Shown here one piece after another: positions 46,001-59,625 of a stretch of DNA of 64,000 nucleotides. Under the pieces are notes generated by a model that saw nothing but the letters and a program-made list of their open reading frames with translations, did no database searches and had not been told where the DNA came from. A program made the translations under genes and the position numbers. The DNA is from Dirofilaria immitis (lineage: Eukaryota; Nematoda; Chromadorea; Rhabditida; Onchocercidae), in NCBI GenBank assembly GCA_024305405.1, contig JAKNDB010000088.1, forward strand, positions 2,250,001 to 2,314,000, given 5' to 3'. Every line of letters begins with the position of its first letter. Position 1 is the first letter of the stretch.

Positions 46001-49000
46001 AGTGAGTTTGAATCATGGGCATACAGAACAACAAGTTCAAAACATCTGGTGACTTTAGATGTTTGCAGGAACTAAATTAAATTATAAAATGCAATAATAG
46101 TCGCAATTTAATTTAATTTCAGTAAATATATAATGAACATAAAAATGCATTTAATTTGATAAATTCAAATAAAACAGATTCTGAAAATCTGCCTTCATCA
46201 TATTATAATTGAAACAAAACGAAAAAATTATTTCACTTTTTTCAAAAATATTTAATAATTTACCCAGTCAGTAACAGATATCGCTGTACGTATAGGATGC
46301 CAGTGAGATTTTGCAACACTTTCAGTAGTCGATAAATCGGAATTTGGTGAGCAAAGAGGAAACGAAACAGCAGAAACTGATGTTGGTACATTTGACGTGG
46401 TAAGATGAAGTGCAGGAACACTGCTTGCTATAGCAGAACTTGGAATTGTTTCTAATGTTGCTACGAACTTCTGATGATTCTTTCCGGTTGAACCAAATCT
46501 GAAATCAATAAATATCATAATCTTATGGTATACAGCAAAAATTTTAGACACAAAAATTTTAACAATATATAAGCAAATCTTCTGATAATAAATAACTTCT
46601 ATCTTAAATTATTCATTTCTGAAAAAATTATTAAAAAATTGAAATTATACTTTTTTACTCTTAAAAATTACAGATCAATTTTTTTTCTTTTTGAATAAGA
46701 AGAACATATCAAAAACTGAATGTTAAGAAGGATGAACTACGAAATAAAACAAAACTTTGCAAAATATAAACTTTTCATTAGCAAATAACTGAAACAGTTG
46801 ACATGAAGCAATAATATTTAAAAATCAACAAAGGTCAAGATTCTAAATTATAGAAAAATCCATGAATTGCTAGAACGGTCTTCGCACTTACATGCCAGTT
46901 GATGCAGCCATCAGATTGTCGATATCGGTGCTAACTTCTTCATCGCTTTCCGTTTCTTCAGCATTATTCTAAAATCAATTTCTTTTTCTTTCTTACTACT
47001 TCATCGTTTTAAAATGGAGCAGCACAATGCTTTTAAAAAGATCGAATCAAGGAGAACGTTTAAATATACCACTGCTTTTACATTGTTGATCGATGGTAAT
47101 ATTTCTCCTGATGTGAAGTAGGGCCGTAAACCTGGTTTTGGATTGCTCATTACACTCAAATTATCCATGACCATTTCTGGTCCTGAATCTGATAAATTAT
47201 CCAATTCTTCGAATAGCTCCTCAAGCTCCTGTGCTGTCGGTGCTACGTCAGTTCGTGATGGTGAATCTGAAAAAATTAACAGCTATTTTTTGTTCAGTAT
47301 CCTTATAAATTAAATTATAACGAAAATTTCTAATAAGAATCTAATACTTGTAGATATCTGACCTGCAGTTTCCTCATCTGGAATTTTGAATCTTTTTAAC
47401 AAAGATGAGAATTTTTGTTTCAAATTCTTCCGCGCCATTTTTCGTTCATGTGTTTTTCGCGACTTATACCTAAAAAATGTTGACATTGTTGATTGATCAG
47501 ATAATTTACTGAGAGATAAGCTTATAAATGCAAGGAAATTAAACAGAATAAATTATGAATGAAAAAAAAATGTAGTTTGATCAAAATCAGAGATGAAGAG
47601 ATATGAAAATATATATAACTAATTGAAATTATATATATATATTTACCTCTGTTTAGGTACTGCATGATTTTGCAATTCCTGTTCATCATTTGTTTCTTGT
47701 CCATCCGATGAACTATCATCATCATCGTCACTTTCCAATCCTTTCTCCTTAATCCTTCGTACACTCACTTCATTTTGCACTTCAAATGCTTGACTTTGGC
47801 ACGATCCAACCGCAAGTCGTCCCACTGCTACAATATACAAATATGAAATAATGAAAACATTGATTTATCTAAATTCTTCCTTACCTTGTTTCATCGATTT
47901 TATCGCTGAATAAATACTTCAACTAACGTAAAACTCATCATTTCCCGGTATCTAGGAACGTGTTATCATTTCCCGGTATTCGGGAACGTGTTTTCTAAAC
48001 AACTAACGAAACTAAATCGATAATATTAGAGGTAAAAAAAATTACCTTTTGCTACTATGATGTTCTAATGTTATTCTTCCTAAGTTAGCAATAGTAACAT
48101 CTTGTTACTATGCTAATGTCATAACACAAATTAAATATGTACATAATAAGCAATATATGCACACATTAAAAATTGAATAATTAAAACAATATGCAAGCAT
48201 AATTTCATACTCAAATATGCAAAAAGCTACGAATTTTACTTTGATTTTAGATATCTTACATGCAAGATATAATTCATTACTATTTATATCAGTAATTGTA
48301 TTATCATAAAGATTAAATAAACTCACGATTGACATTTTGTATTTCATCTTTTTCCGCATCCGGATCAAAAGGGTATTTCACGAACAGAACAATTTTGCAA
48401 CACTTCTGATAAATTTATCGTGCCTGCAAAATAAAAATTATTAAAAATATTTTTTCCCGTCATAACCAGAAAATGAGATGATGTGCAAAGTTTAATTAGA
48501 GAAATTTGAAAAAAATATCTTTAACTTCATGTTCAGTAAATTTTAATTAAATCATTTGAATGTCTGCAAAAATGCACACAAATGATGATTGATACGAAAA
48601 AATATCATCACATAGTGATAAGTAATAAAATATATATAAAAAAGCTATTACCAACAGCAAGCGTTTTATAACCCAAAATTGGCCGATTCTTATATCGTTT
48701 GCGTCTTTGAAGCAAAATATGTAGAATATTTCCTTTTCGTTTTAAGAAATGTGGATACTAAAATATATATATATATATAAAAGCATCATTATGCTGCGAT
48801 TACTAGTTATTAATAAGTAATCAAAATAGAACATTATCACAAAAATAAATATTATATCTAAATTTATATGTAAAGAAATAATGCAAGCATATATTGTAAA
48901 CGAATGGAAATAGTAGGAAATGAAAAACGATAAATATAATAGATAAAAAAGAACGGCCATTTCGATTAGAATTCATTTGGATATGCTTCTTTAGATAAAA

Positions 49001-50376
49001 TTCTAAAACAGACCAACTGAAAATAAAGGAATTAAAGAAGACCAAAATAATTAAGATATAGAAATTTGAAATTTAATTAAAATACTTGTATTGTGAATGA
49101 TATATTTAAATCTATATCAATTCTGCCATTTCTAGATTGAATTGGAAAATCGTTGCTACGAAGAGAACGTTTTGAACCCTAAAAATAAACAAAATATTTG
49201 CAAAATTATAATTAATACTCATTTGAGAACTATAAAACTTTAATTATACATTCTAATTTTCTAAACAGCTATTTATTTCGAGCTTAATTGTTCGTTGTTT
49301 TGATTTATAAAGCATTTTAACTCAGTTAAATCACATTAAAAGCCAAATAAAATGGATAATAAAATTCAATCTCCAAGCATAACCTTGTTTCTTTAATTAA
49401 ATAAACGTTCATGTCATTAATAGCAAACATATTTCATAGCGTTAAAGAATATAGAATAAAAAAAAAGGAAAAGAAAAGTTCCGAAATTAAAATTTAAAAA
49501 CTTACATGTAATTTAACAGTAATGACTACTGTGGAATGATTTGCTATAAATGAATTAAACACTAAACGAGTTAAAGCCATTGAAAACATTCTGAAAAAAA
49601 ATGTGCACAATCTTAAGGCAACATATATTAAGCAAGAATGAATAATAAATAAAATCAAAGCTTTTGAAATAAAATAAATTCCAAACTTCTTATTTTATAA
49701 ATTAATTTCTACTTCATTTCAAATGATCGTTATAAATTTGAAATAAAATCTTATATCTTATTCAAAATCAAACATTATATATTTCATATTTGAATAAATT
49801 TTAAAGCCTATTCTTTCATATGTTTATCAATCTATATTTCTTTATTTTTTCATTTCTTTCATCAATTTTCCTGTGAAAGCCGACAGAAGCAGCAATGCAT
49901 TATTATCATTCCTTTATCATGTTGACCATTAAATTTCGCCTCAGCTTCTAATTTATTTTCTCAAGGCTTGTTTAAGCGCTGCAATTTTATGTCGAGAATA
50001 ATCCAGTTGACATGCAACATAAAACATGTAAAATCATATAAAATAAAATAAAAAAAAAAACAAGAATAAATTTATTTAATCCTAAAATCAATAAATTTAT
50101 TGGAAAAAAGCATTTTTCATTCGTTGTTTTTTACATTTTATTAATGACAAAAATTCAGTAAATGTTATATGCTAAGAGATATACATATGCAATATTGCCT
50201 TTTGACATGAAAGACGGCGAATTAATTTAAGTCAATTTAAATTGACTTAAATTAATAATTAAAAAAATAAAGGAAGAAATAACCGACCGTTGTACGGCAC
50301 ATGCAATTGTTCGATCCGTTTCCCAGTTAGCAAATAATCGCATCGGTACCGGACGATTTGTAGCAATATTATCCAT
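43100..50376 (-). CDS. pacs-1: PACS family (phosphofurin acidic cluster sorting) adaptor protein, complete gene
   Basis: There are 18 exons in coding order: 50288-50376, 49506-49590, 49086-49178, 48652-48757, 48327-48423, 47647-47827, 47363-47469, 47070-47266, 46892-46968, 46264-46498, 45531-45709, 45221-45354, 44879-45093, 44531-44657, 44256-44363, 43833-44038, 43527-43611, 43100-43209. The furin (cargo) binding region has [22 protein letters not shown] and [19 protein letters not shown]. Next come the acidic Ser/Asp cluster [39 protein letters not shown] and [10 protein letters not shown]. The C-terminal region has [34 protein letters not shown] and [17 protein letters not shown] proteins are cytosolic adaptors for trans-Golgi and ER-mitochondria traffic. 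Four exons need one-base homopolymer corrections, after which the total is 2433 bases, 810 residues, near vertebrate PACS length. Intron 17 appears to be GC-AG. Confidence 0.95.
43210..43526 (-). other. Probable GC-AG intron of the PACS gene
   Basis: The exon ends CTTACAG and is followed by GCAACT. The next exon starts after ttttttcag with TTTCAATCGATGG. Only this junction gives the conserved continuous sequence [17 protein letters not shown], and there is no GT at the position. GC donors with a preceding AG are a known minor class. Confidence 0.75.
47920..48008. repeat. Paired 28-bp repeat with palindrome, flanked by 9-bp direct repeats
   Basis: TCATTTCCCGGTAT..GGAACGTGTT occurs at 47938-47965 and again at 47966-47993. 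The second copy contains the perfect palindrome TTCCCG-GTATT-CGGGAA (47970-47986). CAACTAACG flanks the block at 47920-47928 and 48000-48008. It lies in the PACS intron between 47827 and 48327 and is more GC-rich than its surroundings. It may be a small insertion with a target duplication. Confidence 0.7.
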
Positions 50377-51354
50377 GATTAGATTGAATGACTGAATGAT
50401 TTTTTTTAAATAATAATGATTAATTAAATTTATCCATTCTTATCAATCATACATTGCGCGTAGCACTGAAAATATATTTACGAATTATTAAAAGATATTC
50501 AAAGAAATAATCGATAGAAATTAAAAGGTCAAATACTAATCATTTCCATGTTTATTGAAAATTATTTTCCTAATTTCCTAACTTAAAATTCATCTTTCAC
50601 TTTACTTATTCGTTCTGTTTCTTAAATCTTATCAAATTTATTTTATATATAAATTGAATATTCTCTTTTCTCTCTTTATACACTCATACATATATATTTC
50701 ACTAATTTCTGATTGTCATTTAAAAATATATCACACAAAATAAAAGAAAAGATTTCATTTTCTCTTCCCTTTTTCCTTTCTACCTCTTTTATTTCTTCTT
50801 TAATTTTATTTAAATGAAAAAGTATTGTTGAAAAAAAAGAAAACAAAAACAATTCTTTTTATATATAAAAGCATAAGTAAAGATAACAAATATTTAAAAA
50901 ATTAAAACACATCTATTATTAATAACAAATATTCTCTGTTATATATCAATTTCTATTTTATATTTATTCTTATTGAATTTCTAATATTTCTCAAAAAAAA
51001 AAATTATATAAATATATATATCATTCAGACGATATATTTAGAATATAAATATACACACATAAATCATTTAATGACATATAATTCAAAAGAGAAAAAGTTT
51101 TCATTAAAAAAAAAGGAAAAAGTGTATGACAAATGTGTATGCAAAGAAAATCGGAAAACTTTTTTTCTTTTTTTAAAAATTATTTTCGCTGAAAATTCGA
51201 AAATTTTTAAAATAATATCTTTCTTAGATTATAAAACATATGAGGTTGATTTAATTTTATTTAATGATAATAAACAAATGAAACAAAAATTTTACGCGAG
51301 ATATTAAGAATTGCATAGCGACCTATCCTTCATTGCTTTCGATAAGCAACATCT

Positions 51355-51785
51355 AAAAGAGAGAGAGAGAGAGTGCGGGAAAGAAGAAGGAAAGAGATAG
51401 AGAGAGAGTCAGAGAAAGAGAGAAAGAAAGGAAGAGAAGAAAGAACGAGAGAGAAAGGTTAAGTATAGGAGAAAGGGTATCGTTATTGAACAATAAATAA
51501 ATGTCACAGCTAAACAGCATTCCGCTTCATTTCTTCGTTTTTTCCCCTCTTTCTCTCTCTCTCTTTTCTTTTCTCTCTCTCTCCATCTCTCATTTTCTTT
51601 TCTTTAACTTCTTTTTTACATTTCTTTTTTTTCTTCTATCTTTCATTTCTTATTTTTTTAAGCTTTTTTGTTTATTACATCTTTTCCGTTTTTCTTTTCT
51701 CATTCTTTTATCTCTTTTCACCTCTCATCCTTACATCTTCCTCTTTCCTTCTTCTTTCTCTCTCTCTCTCTCTCTTTCCTCCATT
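51355..51785. repeat. Purine (GA) tract followed by a pyrimidine (CT) tract
   Basis: About 110 bases at 51355-51465 are nearly all purine (GAGA-type). About 245 bases at 51540-51785 are nearly all pyrimidine (CTCT and TTCT-type). They are arranged as an imperfect inverted pair around a mixed 75-base spacer. Confidence 0.9.
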
Positions 51786-53151
51786 ATTTCTCATTAAATA
51801 TATGATAAAGAATTATTATGAAAAAAAGTTTGAAGAAAAAAGGATTATTTATATTTCTTGTGAGTTGATTGGGAGAGATAAAAAAAGGACAAGAAATTAG
51901 ATAATGAAAAATAGGAAAAAGAAAATAATTTTTAGAAGACATTTTTGTTTCTTCTTTTTTCTTTTTAATTGCTAAAAAAACGAATTGACGGCCGGCCACA
52001 TTATCGAAAATTTTTATTTTTCAAATTGATATAAATATAAAAATTGATAAATGAAATGAAAAAGTTTTGAAATGAAATAAATTTAAAATTAATTTCATTT
52101 TTTATTTAAAAAATTTCTTTCTATCTATCTCTTTTTCTTTTTTATTCCTCTTATTTTATCTCCTTTTTCTTTTTGTTTTTCATTTTTCGTTCTACACATT
52201 ATATATACATACATATATACATTTTCCATTTTTTCTACCATTTCGTTTTCATAAATTAGAAAATTGAAATTTTCAACAAATTTATTTATTTCAAAAAAAT
52301 TGAAAAATAGAAAAATTAAATTAAAAAAGGTTTCTATAAATTTTGACAATTATTTATTTAATTGATTGTGTAAATTTATGTTTTCATAAGATTTCAAAAT
52401 ATGTAAAATATATTTTTGCCAAAAAAAGAAAACAAAAATGCTATGATAAGCTAATTGTTTACCTAATTGTTTATTTTTTTCGTATAAATTTCAATAAATT
52501 TTGAAATTCTTATATTATATATATATATATTATGTAAGAGAAAATAAATAAATAAATATTTATATTTATTTATATAATTTATGCTTATCTAAATTGATTA
52601 TTTGTTTGTATGAAATTTTTGAAAAGTTTTTAAAATTTTTTTGAAAAATATTTATTAAACGTTTTTATATTGATCGTTCGAAATGTACAGAATTCTAACT
52701 ATTTTTTTCCTTAATTATAATTAATCATTTAATAGATTACTCTTTTTAATATAGATATTGGTTATTTCGTCGAAAAATAATCGATGAAATTATGATTTGT
52801 TTTTCTTTAATCATTCAAATGATAGCATTATCAATAAGTATGATAGCCAAATATATTTAGATTTTTTTTTTAATTAGACAGATATCATTGTTAAGCTAAG
52901 TATAAAATGTTATCATTATTTATTATTACTAAATTAATACTAGCTATGACTATTATTATTATTTTAATTAATAAATTTAAAAATGAATGGAACTGAATTA
53001 ATAAAATATATTTGAAAACAGATTTTATTCAATTTAAGAAATATCAATTGTGAAATTTTAAATTAAATCAGAAATTGAATATGTTACTAATTTTTTTACT
53101 TTTTATTTTAGAATAAGATCAAATTACGATTAATATTACATGGATTAAACT

Positions 53152-53535
<384 letters not shown>

Positions 53536-56500
53536 GATAATTGATAATAAAATTTATTATTCATTTATATTAAATTTAAGGAATAGAAAAGTTCAAAAGA
53601 TAGAAATAAATATTATTAAAAAGATAAATTGTAAAATGTTAAAATGTTAAAAAGAAAAAATCTGATTAAAATTAATGGCGGAGTAATAAAATAAATCAAA
53701 ATCAAATTGTTACGACAACCAAAAAAAATTTTCAAATTTTGAATGAAAAATTTTGATTGATAATTTTACCCATTAAATAAATAAAAAAATAGAAAAATAG
53801 AAAAAATTATCAATCATAATCATTTACAAATTTATATTCAATAAAATTGATTTGACATAAATGGGAGACATAAATTATCAAAAAAAATTTGTTTATTCTA
53901 ATACTATCATAAATAGGATTATGTAAAAATTTTGTCATTCAAAAAAGTAAAAAATTGGGAAAAGCTTATTTAAAACTTGGAAATTTTGATAGAAATATAA
54001 AATCAAAAATTAAAAGCTAATTCAAGGAAATAAAATGGTTTATTTCGTCCTCTTCCTTTTTTTAAAAAAAAAAATTTTCTCGTGATTTTTAATCTCTTCA
54101 TCCATTTTCATTTTCATTTATCATTCAATCACTGTTATCGTTAGAAATGAACATGATAAGCTTTGTTTTTTTTTTTTTGCACTATTCTATTAGAATTTTT
54201 GTTTACTTTTAAATTTGTAAGATGTGGATATGATCATATCTTTTCTTTGAAAAAAAAAAATGGAATAATTTATTTTGAAATTATAAAAGAATAATCAATG
54301 CATGCAACTTTTCGTGTAAAACTTTTGTATATATTTTTTAAACGAATACATTGGAAACGATAAATGGGATTGTTTTTTTCTATTCAAGAAGTTAATAAGA
54401 AATTAAATTTGAATTAGAAATAATTATATATAATAAATATGAGACTATTATTTTGAATTTTGATTATTTAATACTATAAGCTAACCATTAATGATGATTA
54501 ATTATTCAAAGCAATTTATAAGCTTTAACAGTTTGTTACTTTGATAAAATAATAAATCAATTTATAGCTTTATGATGGTTTATCTTTTTGATAAAAACAA
54601 TTGATCAAATTTGAATATATTTCAAAATATTAAATTTTATGATTAACTTTTTTAATTTTTGAAACATCAAATTTTATAACAATAATTCTATTAATCCATT
54701 ACAAAATTATATTTTTACTTGTATTAAAAGCCAAGTTTCTAATATTGATCTAAAATCTGATAAGTAATTCCTTAGGTATCGGCAGCAAGTAGATGTTAGC
54801 AAATCCAAACATTTGTTACAGTAATAAACTTGAAATTTAAATTAAATAAGAAATTTATAAGTTTAGGAATTAAAAATTTTGCTATATCATTGAATAAAAT
54901 TTTTAGGTTTACTGTTGTTGTTGTTGAAATAATATAATTTAATCGCGTATCAGATAAATTAAACGCTTATTTAAAAATTGATAATATAAATAATTTATTT
55001 TATATAAAAATTATATTATTTATTATTATATAATCCAAAAATAACATTTTAATAATATAATTTAAAAAAAAATTCATTGTAATTACTTTAATTTTTACAT
55101 AACTTAATCTAAAAATTATCATATTAAATTAATAATTCCTTTTATACAATCATAAGTTTAAAAGAAAAAAAAACGAAATCATTAATTAATACTTTGTACA
55201 ATATAATTTAAGATATCATTTATAATTACTTGAATTTTTACGATGATTTGATGATCATTATTTTAATTTAATCCTTCATATGATATAATTCAAAATTAAT
55301 CGCTGTAATTGATTAATTCTTTATATTATATAATCTCTAAAAATCATTATTTTATTTAATGCCTAAATATAATATTTAAAAATCATTATATTCATTTATG
55401 ATAATCAAATATTATTCTATCATAAATATAATTTTGATCATATCAAAAAAATATTCATAACAGTAAATATCATATCAAAGATGAAAATGATAAAGGAAAA
55501 TTAAAATGATATGCCAAAATTTCTCCATTCTATCTTCTTAACTATATTTTATATTATATCGTATTATTTGAATATAAATATAAATTCTTTTTAAAGAAAG
55601 AAAAAAAATCATCTATAATAAATAAATATAACAATAATAATAATAAATAAGTGGAAATGATTGTAATAAAATTGTTTGTTTGTTAAATTTGATAAATTTT
55701 ATCGGCAAGCAAAATAAGTACAATGAAAAACAAAAAAATAAGATTAAAAGAAAGAGGAAGAAGGAATCGGGAAGAGAAAAAAAGGTCAATATCAGATATA
55801 AAATAAAAGGTCATTGGCGGATATAAAGTACAAAAAAAAGAAGGAAGGAAGCATATTTTTAATTTTTGAATAATAAATTTATTAGCATCTTTAAAATTCA
55901 ATTTTTTTGCTCTTTTTTGTAATATCATATTCGGTGGTAAATATGAAAAAGTTTATTTTTGTCTTTTTTTAAAAATTGAAATTTTAATAATAATTATTTA
56001 TCGAATTATTTTATTTAAAATATTAGTAATAATATATTTTATTTAAATAATAATAATATATTTACTTTTACATTTTCTCTCATTTTTTGGATAAAATAAA
56101 AAAGAATTTGATATGAAACTATAATTTTAGTAAAAAATATTATATTTTGTTGAATAAAAATTTTATAAATTAAAATTAATAAAAATGGTAAAAATAATTG
56201 TAAAATTAACATTTTCTTAAGACTCATATTTTATCATAATTAATCATTTATCTTTATTAATACTATATGCTTATTTTTAATGAATAAATTAAAATATGTT
56301 GTAAACAATTTAATTGAATAAAGTAAAATGTAGTTTTAAATGAATTGATAAGAAAGTATTTTATTCTCTCTCCCAAATGAATAAATGGAAGGATTAAAAA
56401 AAAACAAAAACAAAAACAAAAAAAGTTCTGATAAAATATCATCGGAAATAACTTTTTTATTTTTGTTTATTAAATAACAGTCTTATAAAATGAAATTATC

Positions 56501-58209
56501 GATAATCGATTGTTATATTATTTTTTTTTAAATTTAAAAGAAAAACAAATGAAAAAGAAATAAATGAAAAGAAAAGAGTGAGAGAAAAAAAAAAACATTA
56601 CAAATTCAAAAACAAATAAACAAATTGAAGAGAGATATTGGTAATGTAAACAAGTGTGATTGTTTGCAAAATAAACAAGTTATTTGGATGACGATGTATC
56701 ATGGAATCGTTCGATCGATGGATCGATCTGTCTATCTATTCATCTTACACTTGTCAATTGGCATTTCAATAGTTGACATTTCATCGATGTTGTACTTATT
56801 CGTTTCATTTTATTTACTTTTTCTTCATATTAATATAAATTTAAAATGATGCTTATTTTCTTCTATAATTTTAATAAATTATAAATTTAAAATTTTTATA
56901 ACTAAACTGATAGAAGTAATTAACATTTATCATTTTATCATATATGATAATAAATGGAGGAGGGATTTTTTTTTATTTCGTTTTAACAAAAAGTTTTACC
57001 ATTTAATTGTAAAATGTGTAAATAAGAATTAATTGAAAGTTAAAAAAAAGAAAAAGAACTTTTTTTTCTTTTTTTGCTATTTGAAAGTATTTACATTTCA
57101 TTAAAACGAAAAATTTTTTTAATTAAATAAAAAAATTTGAAATTTGAAGTTTTAAGAAAATACGACAATTTAAACTGCTTATTTTAGTATTATCACAAAA
57201 AAATAGAAAGAACAAATAAAATTGTATAAATTTAAAATTCTATTATTATTTGTAGAACTATTAATTAATTATAAGTAATGATAACATTTATTTTAATCAT
57301 CTAATCAATAATTTAACCTATTAATGCATCTGTATATATATATTTATTTATTTATTTAATATCTCTACATCCTCTTTTTATCATTTTAAAATTTACAATT
57401 TCTTATGATATAGATAGATTGATTGATGATAGGATATATATATATATATATGTTTTATTATATCATTTAATCCAATATGTTAAGCTTATTTTCGTATTTT
57501 GAATTAATCATTTATTTGTTGTCTATGTATAAAATATTAACATTTGAAGTTTATGTTTTTATTTAAATTTTATACTTAATTTTGAAATACATATATATAT
57601 TTTTTTATTTAATTTTAATATATATATATACCATTTTTATTTTCCAAATATTTTTGTTTAAATTTTAAAAATATATGTATTTATGTAAAAATAGAAAAGT
57701 TGATAGACATATATTATCTTAAAATTATAATTATTAAGAGATGAATAGATGAATAGGAATGTTAAGTATGTGTGTTATTATTATTATGTCTTTTGTTATA
57801 TACGTAAGTTTGCTCATTTTCATTCTTTTCATATTTTTATGTTTTCATATTTTGAATAAATCATTTTAGATGTGTTGCACTTAAAGTTCATATTTTTATT
57901 TATATATATCATTCGTATATATAACTCATTCTTGCTTTTGTTTACATTCAAATAAAATTATTTTAGAAATTTAATTATAATTGATAAGAAATGCCATATC
58001 ATTACTATTTATTATTGCTTATAATTCAATAAAATATATCATTCGTATCAGTATGTTTGCTTGTTACATTTATCATTTTTACTATTTTATTTTCTTTTAT
58101 TTATATTATTGTTGTAATATTTAAGTGTACTATTTGAAATGTTAAGCATACTTGAAATGAATAAGATAGAATAATTTCCTTGAATATATTTAAAATAATT
58201 AAGAGAATG

Positions 58210-58530
58210 TGATTTCAATAAATATACCTGAAATTGTCAAGACACCATGATTTTTATAAATATATTTGAAATGGATAAGATAACGATTTCTGCGAATATA
58301 TTAGAAATGGATAAGATAATGTGTGACTTCTGTGAATATACTTAAAATAAATAGGATAGCATGATTTCTGTGAGTATGTTTGGAATAAATAAGACAATAT
58401 GATTTCTATGAGTACATTAAGAATAGATAAGACAATGTGATTTCTATTAGTATATTTGGAATAGATAAAATGATGTGAATTCTACGAATACATTTGAGAT
58501 GGACAAAATAACGTGATTTCCATGTGCAAT
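58210..58530. repeat. Degenerate tandem repeat of about 38 bp
   Basis: About eight diverged units follow the pattern TGATTTCTATGAGTA-CATTTGGAATAGATAA-GACAATG. The period is visible from the recurring TGATTTCTGTGA and GATAAGA blocks. Non-coding, upstream of atg-9. Confidence 0.8.
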
Positions 58531-59599
58531 CAAAAGTTATGGTGTTTTGGGATAATCAGAATTGCATAATGTCCGTGTTGTGGAATGAAATGAAATTGAG
58601 GAAGGAGGAAGAAAAGGGAAGGAGGAGTGCCATTTCGACATTAGTTGATTGAGGAAGTCACATGGTGATAACATCTTCAGATATATTCTTTGATTTTATT
58701 GGCACTTGGCCTTTATACCATCATTTTTTAGAAATTTCATAATAAAAAATCGAATGGATAATTCTGTATAGTAATTAGTTCTAAATTAAACATCACACTA
58801 ATTTTTCCATTTTTCATATATTCGATTATATGATTTATTTACATGTGTGAATAAAATTATTTAATTCCTATTCGATCATCTTTTTTTTTATTTTTAAATT
58901 AACTTTTATTCTACTTTTTTTGTCGTATTTTATTTGTTTTGTAATTGTTTCTTTCTACATTTTATCTTTTTCATTATCACACTATTCCTATCCTTTATCT
59001 ATCTTTTTATTCATCCGTTAAATTAAATATTTAGTCGTTTAGTAATTAAATCATTATTTTATTTATCTATTTTTTGCTTTATGTTTCATTCTGTTTTTGT
59101 TTTGTCTTTTTTTTCATTTATCGTTTCATTCATTCATTTAATTAATTTGTCCAATCCTCATTGTTTTACATGCTTATTTTTTATTTTATTTGCTTGTTTA
59201 TCCATTGATTAGCCTAACTATTTGTCACATTTATTTCATTTTAATCCCCCTTACTCTTTTTAAATTATTTCATTTTATTTATAATGCACTACTTCCTCCG
59301 AAACTTTAATAATTAAACTTTTTATTGCTTAAATGGTATTACACCTTTGTTTTATTAAAATTTGGTAATTATTGATCGCTAAGTCACATTTTGATTTGAT
59401 CATTTGATTTGATTCGGATTAGTCAAATTTAGCCGCTATAAAAGTTGTTAATAAATGTAATGAAGGTTAAATGATTTTTTGAAATAAAACGTCATTTATT
59501 AGCAAAAATTACAATAAAACTAAAAACTGGTGTAACGATTAGTAATTCATTGTATTAATTTACTGGATTAGTATATCGTAATTTATTATTATGTGGTTT

Positions 59600-59609
59600 A
59601 TTAATTCAG
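59600..59609 (+). promoter_or_regulatory. 3' splice site just upstream of the atg-9 start codon
   Basis: The sequence tttattaattcag ends at 59609, 16 bases before the ATG. This is either the acceptor of a 5'-UTR intron or a spliced-leader trans-splice site. Nematode genes often have such a site within a few tens of bases of the start. The sequence does not decide between these. Confidence 0.5.
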
Positions 59610-59625
59610 GCCAATGTCATCGTAG

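Noticed and set aside
47522..47764. Minus-strand frame of 80 codons beside the PACS acidic exon
   Set aside because: It runs through a donor into intron sequence. The correct frame of exon 47647-47827 encodes the acidic cluster.
43100..50376. PACS as a pseudogene because of in-frame stops
   Set aside because: All four breaks are single-base and in A/T runs. Splice sites are intact in 18 exons, and the corrected length is an exact multiple of three with full family conservation.
51501..51797. Ser/Leu/Phe-rich plus-strand frame of 98 codons
   Set aside because: It is a translation of the CT-rich tract.
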